A stretch of DNA of 64,000 nt, from the NCBI GenBank assembly GCA_039583875.1, contig CM077162.1, positions 110,393,808 through 110,457,807 on the forward strand, in the 5' to 3' direction. The stretch is from Platanthera guangdongensis (lineage: Eukaryota > Streptophyta > Magnoliopsida > Asparagales > Orchidaceae). The translations under genes and the position numbers were made by a program. Shown one piece after another: positions 9,635 to 20,728 of this stretch (positions are counted from its first letter, which is position 1; each line of letters opens with the position of its first letter). The notes beneath the pieces were generated by a model that saw nothing but the letters and a program-made list of their open reading frames with translations, was not told the DNA's origin and searched no databases.

Positions 9635-10789
9635 GTGACCAGAAGTGGTGTTGGGCCGTCAGAACGCCGAGTTTCTGAGGCTAGTAGTGCACCGGATGTT
9701 GCTCCTGCAACACCTCTGTCGGCTGAAAATATACGATTGGTGGCTGAAGCGGTGTTGGCCGTGATCAATGCGCAGCCTGGAAGGCAAGCGCAGCAGCCCG
9801 CTCCTGTGATGGAGCAAGTACCTCTTCAAGAGGCTGAGCCGAGGAGAGTGGAGCAAGTGGTTGTGGAACCAATAGTGCCAAGGAGGGCAACTGAGAGGCA
9901 GTTGAAGCATGTAATGAGCTTTAACCCTCCGTTATTCTCGGGGTTGGGAACCCCATCTCAGGCTGAAGACTGGCTCTCCAGGGTGAAGAGAGTCATGACA
10001 GCGACGGAGACGGAGGAGTGGCAAATGACCACCATCGCTACGTTCCTTCTGGACGGGGAAGCGAGGATGTGGTGGGAAGGATTGGAGCTGCATCATCTGA
10101 GAGGCAGACAACTGATAGACGTTCCGATGGAAGAGTTCTCAGGATTGTTCTTTGCAAGATACCTCCCTTCTACTCAGAGGATTTCAATGGAGAATGAGTT
10201 CCTGAAGTTGGTGCAGGGTGAGAGGAGCGTGGATGAATATCTCCACGAGTTTACTCGTCTGAGTCGATATGCTAGCTCTACCATCATGGATGAGGAGCGC
10301 AAGACTAATCGCTTTTATGAAGGCCTGAGGGATGAGTTGAGATTATTACTTTCAGGGCCAATGACGCAGGGTTTCTTAACCTTGGTCAATACTGCCCGGT
10401 CCTTGGAGAAGGACATGAAGAGCGTGCAAGCGAAGAAAAGCTTGGGTGAGAAGAAATCTGAGTTCAGAGTGCCGACTGCTTCAAAGTCCGGCTATCAGAG
10501 GTCTTTCAAGAAGCATAGGACTTCGGGTCCAGCTCCTTCTGGCGCTTCTGGGGCGACTACGGGTCGGACCCCGGGTGCGTGTTTTACATGTGGAAAGACG
10601 GGGCATTTCGCCCGTGATTGTTGGAGCGGACGTCCTAAGTCCGAGAGGAGGCCAGGAGCTACATATGAAGAGAAGGGAAAGGCAGTGGAGTCGACCGCGT
10701 CCCATTATGCTCCGGCCCAACCAAGGGTCAACAATCTTGGCCAACATGAGGCCATTAAACAAGCTGATGTGGTGACAGGTACGGTTTAA
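9635..10789 (+). CDS. T1 Gag, copy 2
   Basis: Second, uninterrupted copy of the 384-aa Gag: Gag core at about residues 95-260 and one intact CCHC knuckle (CFTCGKTGHFARDC) near 315-328. It differs from copy 1 at only about ten residues, mostly conservative. Like copy 1 it lacks a near ATG and seems to use the ATG before the putative intron at 9513. An open gag beside a dead pol means this copy could at most supply Gag in trans, if expressed. Confidence 0.9.
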   Translation: MTRSGVGPSERRVSEASSAPDVAPATPLSAENIRLVAEAVLAVINAQPGRQAQQPAPVMEQVPLQEAEPRRVEQVVVEPIVPRRATERQLKHVMSFNPPLFSGLGTPSQAEDWLSRVKRVMTATETEEWQMTTIATFLLDGEARMWWEGLELHHLRGRQLIDVPMEEFSGLFFARYLPSTQRISMENEFLKLVQGERSVDEYLHEFTRLSRYASSTIMDEERKTNRFYEGLRDELRLLLSGPMTQGFLTLVNTARSLEKDMKSVQAKKSLGEKKSEFRVPTASKSGYQRSFKKHRTSGPAPSGASGATTGRTPGACFTCGKTGHFARDCWSGRPKSERRPGATYEEKGKAVESTASHYAPAQPRVNNLGQHEAIKQADVVTGTV

Positions 10790-10854
10790 TTTATAGCAAG
10801 TCAATTTCTTTATATGCTTGTTATGCAAATGTTACCTTACCACTACTTGTTTAG
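10779..10854 (+). other. Putative intron 2, gag-protease boundary (copy 2)
   Basis: 76 bp from GTACGG to TTGTTTAG, matching 3586-3661 with a single-base difference by eye. Same reading-phase argument. Confidence 0.55.
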
Positions 10855-13800
10855 GATTTGTATTGATTTGTGAAAATCCGGCACGAGCACTCTTCGATAC
10901 GGGAGCTTCACACTCCTTCTTGTCCGAAGGATTTATATTACGCATCGGAGTCCCTTCTTCGATGGCGAAGGATAAGTTGGATGTGTTGTTGCCAAATGGG
11001 TGTTCGATGCGAGCGGATAGGATCTGCGATGTTAAGATTCGTATTGGAGAGCAGGAGTTTGACCTGCGGGCGTCCTTACTTCCGTTGGTGGAGTTCGACG
11101 TCATATTTGGCATGGACTGGCTCTCGGAGCAGCATGCTCATATAGATTGCGGTAGCAAGGAAGTCAAGCTGGGAGCAAGTCGTGAGATGACTTTTACGGG
11201 CTTAAAGGGGTCGAGCAAGACGTTGATGTCTGCTCTTCAGGTGGTGAAGGCGGTTCATGCCGGAGCAGAACTGTTCTTTACACTAGTGGAGGTTGCAAAG
11301 CCGAAGCCCGCGTTGGATTGTATTTCAGTGGTATCGGAATACCCTGATGTGTTCCCCCCAGATCTTCCTGGAGCCCCGCCTCAGCGGGAGATAGATTTTA
11401 CAATCGAGCTAGTGCCAGGTGCAAAGCCTGTGTCACGATCTCCGTATCGGCTAGCGCCTAAGGAAATGGCGGAGCTGAAAGTTCAACTGCAAGAGTTGTT
11501 GGAGCAAGGGTATGTGCGCCCGAGTTCTTCGCCTTGGAGCGCACCGGTCCTCTTTGTTAAGAAGAAGGATGGAAGCTTGAGGCTATGTATTGATTATCGT
11601 GAGCTGAACAAGCTGACGGAGAAGAACAAGTACCCGATCCCCCGGATTGATGATCTCTTTGATCAGTTAGTCGGGTCGACGGTGTACTCGAAGTTGGATC
11701 TCAAGGCTGGGTACTATCAGCTGTGAATAAGGGAGAGTGATATCCCGAAGACAGCGTTTAGTACGAGATACGGGCATTATGAGTTTACGGTCATGCCGTT
11801 TGGGCTGACTAATGCGCCGTCAGTATTCATGGATTTGATGAACAGGACGTTCAGGGAGTACTTGGACCATTTCGTGATCGTCTTCATCGACGATATTTTG
11901 GTGTACTCGCAAAGTGAGGAGGATCACTTCAAGCATCTCCATTTGGTGTTGGAGACACTCAGGAGAAATCAGTTGTATGCCAAGTTCTCGAAGTGCGAGT
12001 TTTGGCTATCCTCAGTGGCGTTCCTCGGGCATATAGTGAGTGGAGAGGGTATTGTTGTGGATCCGGCGAAGATTGTTGCGATACGGGAGTGGCCTGAGCT
12101 TGTTACAGTAGCAGAAGTCCGGAGCTTTTTGGGGCTTGCCGGCTATTATAGGCGCTTCGTAGAGAACTTCTCGCGGTTAGCGTTACCTCTCACTACTTTG
12201 ACGAGGAAGGAGCATAAGTTCGTTTGGACGCCGGAGTGCGCGCGAGCTTTTGAGGAGTTGAAGTGTCGGTTGACCACGGCGCCTGTGCTGAGTTCGCCAT
12301 GTGGAACCGAAGGCTATGAGATATATAGCGATGCTTCGGGCAGCGGTTTGGGTTGTGTGCTACTGCAGCGCGGAAGCGTGATAGCTTATGGCTCGAGACA
12401 GCTAAAAGTGCACGAGAGAAATTATCCGGTCCATGACTTGGAGTTGGCAGCCGTGATTTTTGCCTTGAAGCTGTGGAGACACTATTTGTACGGTGTGAAG
12501 ATTGATATCTACACCGATCACAAGAGCCTGAAGTATCTTATAGATCAGAAGGATCTGAATATGCGGCAGCGTAGATGGATGGAGTTCCTGGGGGACTATA
12601 CATTCAAGATCCACTACGTGCCTGGCAAAGGGAATGCGGTTGCGGACGCGTTGAGTAGCCGAGCCCCAGCTCAAGCAAATTGGCTATCAGTGCATGATGA
12701 GCGGTTGGTGCAGGAGTTGGAGGCGTTGGAGATTGTTTGTGTGGATAGACAATATAGTGCTGAAGCAGTGCTGAATTGGACTGAAGTCCAATATGACCTG
12801 GCTGATCGGATTCGGCAGGCTTTGGATATGGATGCTCATATGAAGCAGTTCATGATAGAGGCTCTGGATGGGTCAAATCCCAATTCGTCGTGGAGGACGG
12901 ATTGCTGTGGAAAGACGGTCGTTTGTGCGTCCCAAGTGTGGGCAATTTACGGGTGGAGTTGTTGTACGAGGCACACCATACCAAGTACTCGATTCACCCG
13001 GGGAGCACGAAGATGTACCGCGATATAAAGAAACTGTTTTGGTGGCCGGGTTTAAAGAAGGATGTGTCGCTCTATGTAGCAAAGTGCCAAACTTGCGCCT
13101 TGGTAAAGGCGGAGTGCCAAAAGCCGGGAGGATTTCTTAAGTCCTTGCCTATTCCGGAGTGGAAATTTGACGACATCTCTATGGACTTTGTGCATGGTTT
13201 GCCAAGGTCGCAAAAGGGGAACGACGCCATTTGGGTGGTTGTTGATCGATTAACGAAGTTGTCGCATTTTATTCCGCATAGGAAGGATGATCCGGTGGAG
13301 AAGCTGGCAAAACTTTATGTGGATAATATAGTACGGCTTCATGGTGTGCCCCGCAGCATCGTGAGCGACCGAGATGGGTGGTTCACGTCCAATGATTGGA
13401 GGCTGGTGCAGCAAATGTTGGGAACAAAGCTGAAGTTTAGCACAGCCTTCCATCCGCAAACGGATGGGCAGACCGAGAGGGTCAATAGAACCATGGAAGA
13501 CATGCTTCGCACGTGTGTCTTGGATTTTGGAAAGCAATGGGAAGACCACCTTTATTTGGTGGAGTTCGCATACAATAAAAGCTACCAAGAAAGTATTCAG
13601 ATGGAGCCCTTCGAGGCCCTATATGGTAGAAGATGTCGCACGTCGTTGTCTTGGTTAGAAACGGGTGAGTCAAAGTTGTATAAGCGATCGGAAGTGGATG
13701 ATGCTACTTCTTTGGTGAGAACCATTCGGGAGAGGTTGCTTATCGCTCAGGACCGGCAAGCAAAGTACTATAATGCCAAGCACAGGAACGTGGAGTTCGC

Positions 13801-13856
13801 TGTGGGCGATTATGTATACCTAAAGATCAAGCCGTTTAAGGGTGTCTCGCGGGTGC
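10855..13856 (+). pseudogene. T1 Pol, copy 2, 5' part (interrupted by H)
   Basis: Protease ([10 protein letters not shown]), RT (FIDD), RNase H and most of the integrase, as in copy 1. It is less decayed in RT: both Trp codons lost in copy 1 are present. It has its own stop, CGA to TGA at 11723-11725 after GYYQL, plus the same missing base near 12882 that copy 1 has near 5690. Integrase shows N to K, A to E and T to E changes around 13580-13605. The gene is cut at 13856, in the integrase C-terminal region, by element H and resumes at 17346. Confidence 0.92.
13852..13856 (+). repeat. Target-site duplication of H, left (GGTGC)
   Basis: GGTGC precedes H here and follows it at 17346-17350. The uninterrupted copy 1 has the site once (about 6659-6663). 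A 5-bp duplication is standard for LTR-element integrase. Confidence 0.93.
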
Positions 13857-14520
13857 TGATAAGCCCGGAATCCGCGACCTGGCCGCGCAGTTTTCCAGAC
13901 CGGGCGGTCTGCTTATTCAAGCCGCCAAACCCCCCAAGCCGGGCGGTCTCCATGTCAGGCCGCTGCCAGAACCGACCCTGCTCAGCGACGAGGCCCAAGG
14001 ACCCAGCCGTCAGCTCGCCAGGAGGAATCCGCCAGGCCGCGCGGCTTCCCTCCTTTCTTGTTTCTTTCTCTTTTGCTTCCCCTCACCTCTGCCCGGTTCT
14101 CCTGTACCCCGGGCAGCTGGTAATTTTAGCCCTGCACATTTGGGCAGGCCCCCGAGCCTATAAATAGGGGGAGGGTGCACTCCCCAAGACACCATGACTG
14201 GGATCCAGGAGCTCGCCTGTTACGAGCTGCGGTCTCAAGTCTAGTGTATTGCGGCTTGTAGCCCGGCCGGCTTCTTCTTTTACTCGTTGTAACTGTCTCA
14301 TTTTTAAGTAAAGGAAAGCCCGCCGCAAGAGTGGCATTCAAGCCGCGGCGGGCGAACTCTGCTGTTGCCGCTGCCAGCGGCCCCCTCCTCTTTTCTGCCC
14401 TTTAGCCGCGACCGCTAGTAACCGATTAGTCGACAGTCTCCTCCTTTCCTTCCCTATTCCCCGGTGTTCGAACCGTTAGCTGGTGGTGACCGACTCCCTG
14501 TCCGTTTTCGTGCATCAACA
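13857..14520 (+). repeat. Left LTR of H
   Basis: 664 bp, TGATAAG...CATCAACA. A TATA box (TATAAATA) is at 14159-14166, followed by a likely transcription-start region. GC-rich, unlike the flanking internal region. Confidence 0.93.
14159..14166 (+). promoter_or_regulatory. TATA box of H LTR
   Basis: TATAAATA inside CCTATAAATAGGGGGAGG, roughly 300 bp into the LTR. The same box is at 16984-16991 in the right LTR. Confidence 0.75.
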
Positions 14521-14796
14521 GTTAACACGCGACCTTCAGATCTCGACTAATCGATGAAATCAGCGGTCTAGGGAGCCAGACCGCTCAATCCTCTAGAGTT
14601 CGGCGGCCTGTCTAGCAAGCCGCGACTTCGTCGGCTAAGGCTTTCAGCCCGCCTCCCGCACTGTGGAACCTGGCATTCTATCCGCTCTCTTTTCAGCCGG
14701 TCTTCTTATCGGTTTGCAGAATCGCCTAGCCGCCACGTTAAGCCGCCGCTGTTCTGCGGTCTCTTGCAAAAGTTCGGCTATTTCTTTCTTTTCAGG

Positions 14797-15906
14797 ATGA
14801 ATCCTGCAAAGGGTCATGATAAATCGAGCCGCATCTCAGTTATTACAAATCTCTCAGAAATGCAGGACTGTTCGTATTTTAATAGTGAGGTTGTTGACCC
14901 TCGTAAAGAAATTTTTGCAAACAGTGTTGAGCGTGGGTTAGAATCTGTTGCAAATGAGTCTCTTTGTGAGGACGAAGAAGAGGCCCCTTCTCCATTCACT
15001 AATCAAATTCGATGGGATACTGTCTCCGATGATTTCAGAGAACCACGTCTCCCGGAGTATTCTGCATGTGATGATCCGTTTTCTCATTTGCAAGCTTTTG
15101 AATCAGCTATTTCACTTAGAAAAGTGACAAATGGAGTAAAATGCAAACTCTTTGTTATATCCTTTGGCAATGTTGCGAGAGAATGGTTTTATGGCCTCCC
15201 ACCTCGATCAGTAACCAGCTTTAAGGATCTTCGAAGTCAATTTATTTCTAGATTCGCTATTTACAGGAAGCGGAAAAGAGACGTTGGAGCTCTCTTCCGA
15301 ATCAAGCAAGGAATTGACGAGTCTAATTCAGATTTTGTTGATCGTTTTCAAAAGGAGGTTCTAGATATTTGTAGCGTCCATCAAGACTATTATTTGCATG
15401 CTTTCATAAATGCCCTTCAAGAAGGCCCATTGAAATTCAAGCTCACCACAAAATATCCCAAAAGCTTTGGAGATCTTATTAATATAGTTAATACATTCAT
15501 AATAGCCGAAGAGGCAAATAAAGGTTATGTTTCATTTCTGAATCAAATGGCCAAACAATCTCAAGAGACTTCTGCTCAACAGCAATCTACTTCCTCACAA
15601 GATGTTTTGCAAGTTGAATACTGCAAGTCTCCTTATATTCTCCAGGATAAAATTCCAAAGTATGAAAAAGATTCAGGTAAGTGTGTTAAGTTCAAAATTC
15701 CTATGGAAGATCTTTTGATAATCATTCAGGAAATGCCTGAGTTCAAGAAGCCTCGGCGTATGAAATCCAAAATCAAGTATCGGCACGAGCAACTTTTTTG
15801 CGAGTATCATAAAGATATTGGTCATCTAGCAGAAGATTGCATATCTCTCAGGAAATTGGCTAATCAACTTGTAAGAGCGGGAAAGTTGCAAGAATATGTT
15901 ATTTAG
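14797..15906 (+). CDS. H Gag (Tat-like), intact
   Basis: About 369 aa from the ATG at 14797; an upstream in-frame ATG at 14764 is also possible, but 14797 lies just after TTTCTTTTCAG, which also resembles a splice acceptor. An acidic N-terminus precedes a retrotransposon Gag core (about residues 80-235: DDPFSHLQAFESA, REWFYGLPP, FVDRFQKE) and a Cys/His motif near the end (CEYHKDIGHLAEDC), typical in form of plant Tat-type Gags. No stop or frameshift. No polymerase follows: 15907-16681 contains no pol homology. Conserved coding capacity in a non-autonomous element suggests the Gag is used, but that is inference. Confidence 0.85.
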   Translation: MNPAKGHDKSSRISVITNLSEMQDCSYFNSEVVDPRKEIFANSVERGLESVANESLCEDEEEAPSPFTNQIRWDTVSDDFREPRLPEYSACDDPFSHLQAFESAISLRKVTNGVKCKLFVISFGNVAREWFYGLPPRSVTSFKDLRSQFISRFAIYRKRKRDVGALFRIKQGIDESNSDFVDRFQKEVLDICSVHQDYYLHAFINALQEGPLKFKLTTKYPKSFGDLINIVNTFIIAEEANKGYVSFLNQMAKQSQETSAQQQSTSSQDVLQVEYCKSPYILQDKIPKYEKDSGKCVKFKIPMEDLLIIIQEMPEFKKPRRMKSKIKYRHEQLFCEYHKDIGHLAEDCISLRKLANQLVRAGKLQEYVI

Positions 15907-16231
15907 TGACTCTCTAAGGCAATCTTCCGTTTCTTGCTCAATAATTCAAGCAATGATTCCTCTTTCTCTCTATAAAGAAAAGTGCTTATGTTCAGAATAA
16001 TACATAACATCTCTCTCTCTCTCTTTCTATAAGGCATGATGAAATTGCAGATATATATCCTTTATCACTTCCTTAACATCATGCAAATGTTACATTTTCA
16101 TTTAAAGCTTATCTTTAGCTTTACCTCTTTATGCCTATATGCATGCATGTAGGGGCAAGAGCCCCTTTCGAATTCTTAAGCCCTCCACATCCTGCTCGAC
16201 ATCAGTAGCAGATGTGTAGTGGGTTTTCCAC

Positions 16232-16395
16232 TTGACTTCAGTCACAGACAGGCTTTGCATACCCGTCACGCATGACTTCAGTCACAGACAGGCTTTACGT
16301 ACTTGTCCCGCTTGACCTCGGTCGCAGACATTGCGTACTTGTCCTGCTTGACCTCAGTCGCAGACGTTGCGTGCTTGTCCCGCTTGACATTGGTC
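16232..16395 (+). repeat. Imperfect ~40-bp tandem repeat in H 3' region
   Basis: Four degenerate units around TTGACTTCAGTCACAGACAG ... TTGTCCCGC. A CT-microsatellite (about 16010-16024) lies upstream. No coding potential. Confidence 0.7.
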
Positions 16396-16681
16396 ATGGA
16401 ATTTAAGAATTTCGATTCCGCTTATGTGTTCTTTGTGTGGAAAGCAATGCTACACGCACCTGCCCACATTGACACATAAGTGCATGTCTTCATCTATTTT
16501 TGCAGGACAACACGCGCCTGTCCGCTGTCTCGCGGTTTTATTTAGCGACCCGTGCTTGGCAGGAATCCTGAAGAATGTCAAGGGTCAGGGGATTTTATAG
16601 ACAACGATGAAGCAGTCGCGGTCTCCGGCTTAGTTCTACATTTTCGAAGTTTTTTGGAAACTTAAAAATGTGCGGGGATTA

Positions 16682-17345
16682 TGATAAGCCGGGAATCCGC
16701 GACCTGCCCGCGCAGTTTTCCAGACCGGGCGGTCTGCTTATTCAAGCCGCCAAACCCCCCAAGCCGGGCGGTCTCCATGTCAGGCCGCTGCCAGAACCGA
16801 CCCTGCTCAGCGACGAGGCCCAAGGACCCAGCCGTCAGCTCGCCAGGAGGAATCCGCCAGGCCGCGCGGCTTCCCTCCTTTCTTGTTTCTTTCTCTTTTG
16901 CTTCCCCTCACCTCTGCCCGGTTCTCCTGTACCCCGGGCAGCCGGTAATTTTAGCCCTGCCCGTTTGGGCAGGCCCCCGAGCCTATAAATAGGGGGAGGG
17001 TGCACTCCCCAAGACACCATGACTGGGATCCAGGAGCTCGCCTGTTACGAGCTGCGGTCTCAAGTCTAGTGTATTGCGGCTTGTAGCCCGGCCGGCTTCT
17101 TCTTTTACTCGTTGTAACTGTCTCATTTTTAAGTAAAGGAAAGCCCGCCGCAAGAGTGGCATTCAAGCCGCGGCGGGCGAACTCTGCTGTTGCCGCTGCC
17201 AGCGGCCCCCTCCTCTTTTCTGCCCTTTAGCCGCGACCGCTAGTAACCGATTAGTCGACAGTCTCCTCCTTTCCTTCCCTATTCCCCGGTGTTCGAACCG
17301 TTAGCTGGTGGTGACCGACTCCCTGTCCGTTTTCGTGCATCAACA
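16682..17345 (+). repeat. Right LTR of H
   Basis: 664 bp, matching the left LTR except about five substitutions. It is preceded by a short G-rich stretch (GTGCGGGGATTA) that would serve as polypurine tract. Confidence 0.93.
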
Positions 17346-17796
17346 GGTGCGGCGATTGAAAAAGCTAAGCCCTAGGTACCTTGGACCGTTTGAGGTTCTG
17401 GAGCGAGTGGGTAAAGCGGCCTATAGGTTGAAGCTTTCAGTGGAGCTAAGTGGTTTACATGATGTATTCCATATTTCGGTGCTTCGGAAGGCGGTACAAG
17501 AGCCTACGCATGTGATCGCAGCTGATCAAGTGCCGGTGGATAGTGGGCTAACGACAAAGGTCAAGCCCGTGCGGATTGAGGACTCGGAGGTCAAGCGGCT
17601 ACGCAATAAAGAGATCAGGATGGTCAAGGTCCGGTGGGACAATTGCGGTCGTGAGGAGCTCTCTTGGGAGCGAGAGCAGACGATGCTTGAAGAGTATCCG
17701 GAGTTGTTCCGCTCAGGTACAAATTTTGGTTTTGTACATGTTTTTCCTTTATGTAATTTCGTGGACGAAATTCTTTTAAGAGGGGTAGAGTTGTAA
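17346..17796 (+). pseudogene. T1 Pol, copy 2, 3' part (integrase end and chromodomain-like tail)
   Basis: Resumes after the GGTGC duplication at the same codon where copy 1 continues (RLKKLSPRYLGPFEVLERVG). It covers the integrase C-terminal GPF/Y-type module (about 17356-17500) and the chromodomain-like segment (about 17560-17700, VKVRWDN...EELSWERE). Open to the stop at the start of the third LTR. Apparent ORFs reading from H into this segment are artefacts of the insertion. Confidence 0.9.
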
Positions 17797-20096
17797 CGCC
17801 CCGAAACTCAAAGGAGAAAAGGGGGATGTTTTGGGCCAGTTTGAGTTCTGGCTGCAGGCACACGGCCTGGGACACGGGCGTGTCCCAGGGCGTGTCAAGC
17901 CTGTGTCGACACTAAGGCGCGAAGTCGACACTTTGGTCTCGACATTGTGTCGAGACTGGGCACACGACCTGCGACATGGGCGTGTCGCAGAGCGTGTCGA
18001 CCCGTGTCGACACTTAGCCGTGAAGTCGACACAGTGCTTTGACGTTGTGTCGAGACATGGAACACGGCCTGCGACACGGGCGTGTCGCAGGGCGTGTCAG
18101 CTCGTGTCGACACTCGTCCCGCGAAGTCGACACTTTGGTGTCGACAATGTGTCGAGGCATGGCACACGGCCTGCGACACGGGCGTGTCGCAGGGCGTGTC
18201 GACCCATGTCGACACTTAGCCGCAAAGTGTCGAGACCGTGTACACGGCCTGGAGCCCAGGCGTGTCAAGGTGACACGGGCAAGGACACGGGCGTGTCCTA
18301 GAACCCGTGCAGTGCTCGGGTTGAAAACGGGGGAAAAATCATGGGGTACACGGCCGGCTACACGGCCGTGTCAGGTGGAACACGGGCGTGTCAGCTCGAA
18401 CACGGGCGTGTTCGATACCCGTGTGAGGTTCCAGGTGATTCGATTTTGACGGCGAATGAGGCACACGGCCCTGGACACGGGCATGTGCCAGGCCGTGTTC
18501 GGTCCAGATTGGGCATTTCAGCCCCGAATCGAAGCCGTTCATTTCTTTGACTGAAGATCCAACGGCTGGGGGTTGTTCCTGAAGGGATATACCTGGGTTT
18601 TGACTTAAAAAACCCTTACTTTTCTTCACTTATCATCTCTCCAAGTCCTTAGAGAAAGTGGAGAGCCAAGAGTGGAAGAGAAGCTAGATCCGCCATTGGA
18701 GGAGCTTCGGAGCTCCGAAACGCAAGCCGACTCCGGATCCACGGAGGCAACGCAAGTGCGGTGATTTCCATCCGATTACTTTTCAATGGCGCCAAAAAGG
18801 AACTCAAGGGTAACGATCCTCATCTTGAGCATGAGTCGCTCTCTTTCTTAGCATAGGAAGCCCGCTCTCGCGAGTTTGCAGAGTGTTGGAGGCGTTCCTT
18901 CGGGTAGATATGTGAAGTCCCCGTTGTTTAGTGTTCGTATGCGAGAACGGACATAGGCATGATGTGTGAAGCCTACCCGGACATGTTGGTCTGGATCGGT
19001 GATGTTGCATTGCATAAGGCCGGAGAAGACTCCGTGCTATTGGTTGTTTTTCGGGTTTTTTACGGGGTAGATTGCAGCAGGGAGCCTTGGGGACTAACCC
19101 AAAGGTGCACCCGGAAAACTGGGCGGATACGAGATCTTTCCAACTTGGTGGCCTGAGAGCCAACTTGAACATAACGGGGTTATGTGACTTGTGTTAGAAT
19201 GGGACTCGGTGGAAGTTTGACCCGCGCAAATGGCTTAAATTGCCGTTGCGATGTGAGCACGGGTTAGATGGAACCGTACCCGCTCTATGTCATTCGGGCT
19301 AGAGAGAGCTAAGGTTATGTGGCACTCGCCGTTGGCATAGATGTGAGTCTTCGGCGGTCTATGGCTTTAATTGACGTGACCAATGCCAGGAAGACAAGTT
19401 GCTCATAAGTTTGGCCGTCAGTTGGCGGTGGTGAGTCCGGAATGTTGATGGCTTAAATTGACGTGACATCGACCGGTTCACCGAGAATGTGCCCTGAGTG
19501 CACGGGGCGTGTGGCCGTGCGAGCCAACGTCTGTGATGAAATGACTATGGTTATATACATTGCTCGCTTATGCTAATGAAATGCAGGGAAGGAGCATCGC
19601 CGCCCCGAGTTGGGGGCGGGATCGTTATAATTTGGTCAGCAATGCTGACCGTTGCCTTGTTTTGCCACCGTGCGGTGGTTTGTTGCTTGCAGGTGCAGCT
19701 GGACCAAGCGGTCAATAGCGGGCTAAAGCCCTTTTTGCGAAGCTGGCCCTCGAAGGCCCAAGTAGAAGTGTTTACTGCTTTGTTCATGTATGACCGGCCT
19801 GCGTGCCGTGGTTTGTAAATCATGTAATTTTCAAGTGAAACACTTTGTAAGGCCTTAATGCCGGTTTTGGGTATTTTTGTATAACATTCCTTTTAGTATT
19901 AGTGGACATTCATGCTCCTATGCTGGGTTTTTGTTTACAATTCTTATAAACTGCTTCCGCTAGAATGCTCTGTGTAGGACGTTGAGATTGGTTGGATGGT
20001 TTCCATAAGTAACCACCCGGTCTGTCTGTGGTATATGGCGTCGGGCCCCGGCCGGACCTACTGCTATATGCTATGCGACGGATAGGGGGTGTTACA
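17792..20096 (+). repeat. T1 LTR, third copy (complete, 2305 bp)
   Basis: TGTAACGCC to TGTTACA. It has no primer binding site after it: the next bases (TTCCA) continue the interrupted copia ORF. It is therefore the right terminus of the T1 array. Palindromic repeat at 17859-18247. It lacks one T of a T-run near 19734 compared with the others. Confidence 0.95.
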
Positions 20097-20216
20097 TTCC
20101 AATCCTGACTCGGCAACTAGGGTTACGACAGACTGGATTTCTTGATCAGCATCATCGAAAGCACCGCGCACCAGCTCGTATCCTTCGTTGACATTCTCCT
20201 CTAGCTTAGGCGCCAT
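20097..20216 (-). pseudogene. Copia A second ORF, N-terminal 40 codons (cut by T1)
   Basis: Minus-strand ORF from ATG at 20216: MAPKLEENVNEGYELV, then an acidic segment, ending abruptly at the T1 LTR. The same protein start occurs in fragment D at 52094 (MAPKFETNINEGYELV), which confirms it is a real second ORF downstream of copia pol. This position matches the extra (env-like) ORF described for SIRE-type elements. The rest should lie left of the window. TTCCA (20097-20101) is the predicted T1 target duplication. Confidence 0.85.
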
Positions 20217-20226
20217 TAGGGTTTGT

Positions 20227-20700
20227 AGAATTTGTCTTGAGAGAAGAGAGATGTCGACACAGAAGTCTGGTCTCGAAACTTTGAAAGCGTGTCGACAAAC
20301 TAAGACAAAACCCTATTTATACCTTTCTAATTTTGAAGATGAACAGGCGGGACAACTAACTTAAAATGTGTCGACACTAGCAATAAGTGTCGACACTGAC
20401 TTATAATGTCTCGACACATATGTGTCGACACAAGTTTAGTCAACAGATAATATGTGTCGACACTTGTTTATGTGTCGACACCACATAACTCGACACATAG
20501 TCGAGACTTTACTTAGAAAATTCTGAGTAAAACTTAAGTGTCGACACCACTTTGGATGTGTCGACACCTACTTGACATGTGTCGACACTAATAGTCAGAA
20601 GTGTCGACACCAACTTCCTAGATGTGTCGACACCTTTTTCCTGAAGTGTCGACACCACTTTTCTGTGTCGACACAGAAATCTCTATGTGTCGACACCTTT
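20227..20700 (-). repeat. GTGTCGACAC array between pol and second ORF of copia A
   Basis: I count about 15 GTCGAC hexamers in 470 bp, mostly as TGTCGACAC, plus near variants (CTCGACAC, GTCGAGAC), spaced roughly 20-40 bp. This is internal, not LTR, yet uses the same motif as the LTR of the same element. Fragment D has the matching array at 52130-52590. Confidence 0.9.
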
Positions 20701-20728
20701 TTACTTAGCCAATTTTAATTCTGTAAAC

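Larger units (their letters stand above)
13857..17345 (+). mobile_element. Element H: gag-only (non-autonomous) LTR retrotransposon
   Basis: 3489-bp insertion with 664-bp LTRs (13857-14520, 16682-17345), starting TGATAAG and ending ATCAACA, flanked by GGTGC. The LTRs differ at about 5 of 664 positions by eye, so insertion is recent relative to the host element. The 2.16-kb internal region codes only for a Gag; protease, RT and integrase are absent, so enzymes must come from a partner element. Gag motifs suggest the Tat lineage (inference). The bases after the left LTR (GTTAACACGCGACC) do not look like a usual TGG-starting primer site. Confidence 0.93.

Noticed and set aside
13464..14341. ORFs running from T1 integrase into H or antisense in the H LTR
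   Set aside because: Created by the insertion or by GC-rich LTR sequence; they are duplicated in both H LTRs and lack motifs.
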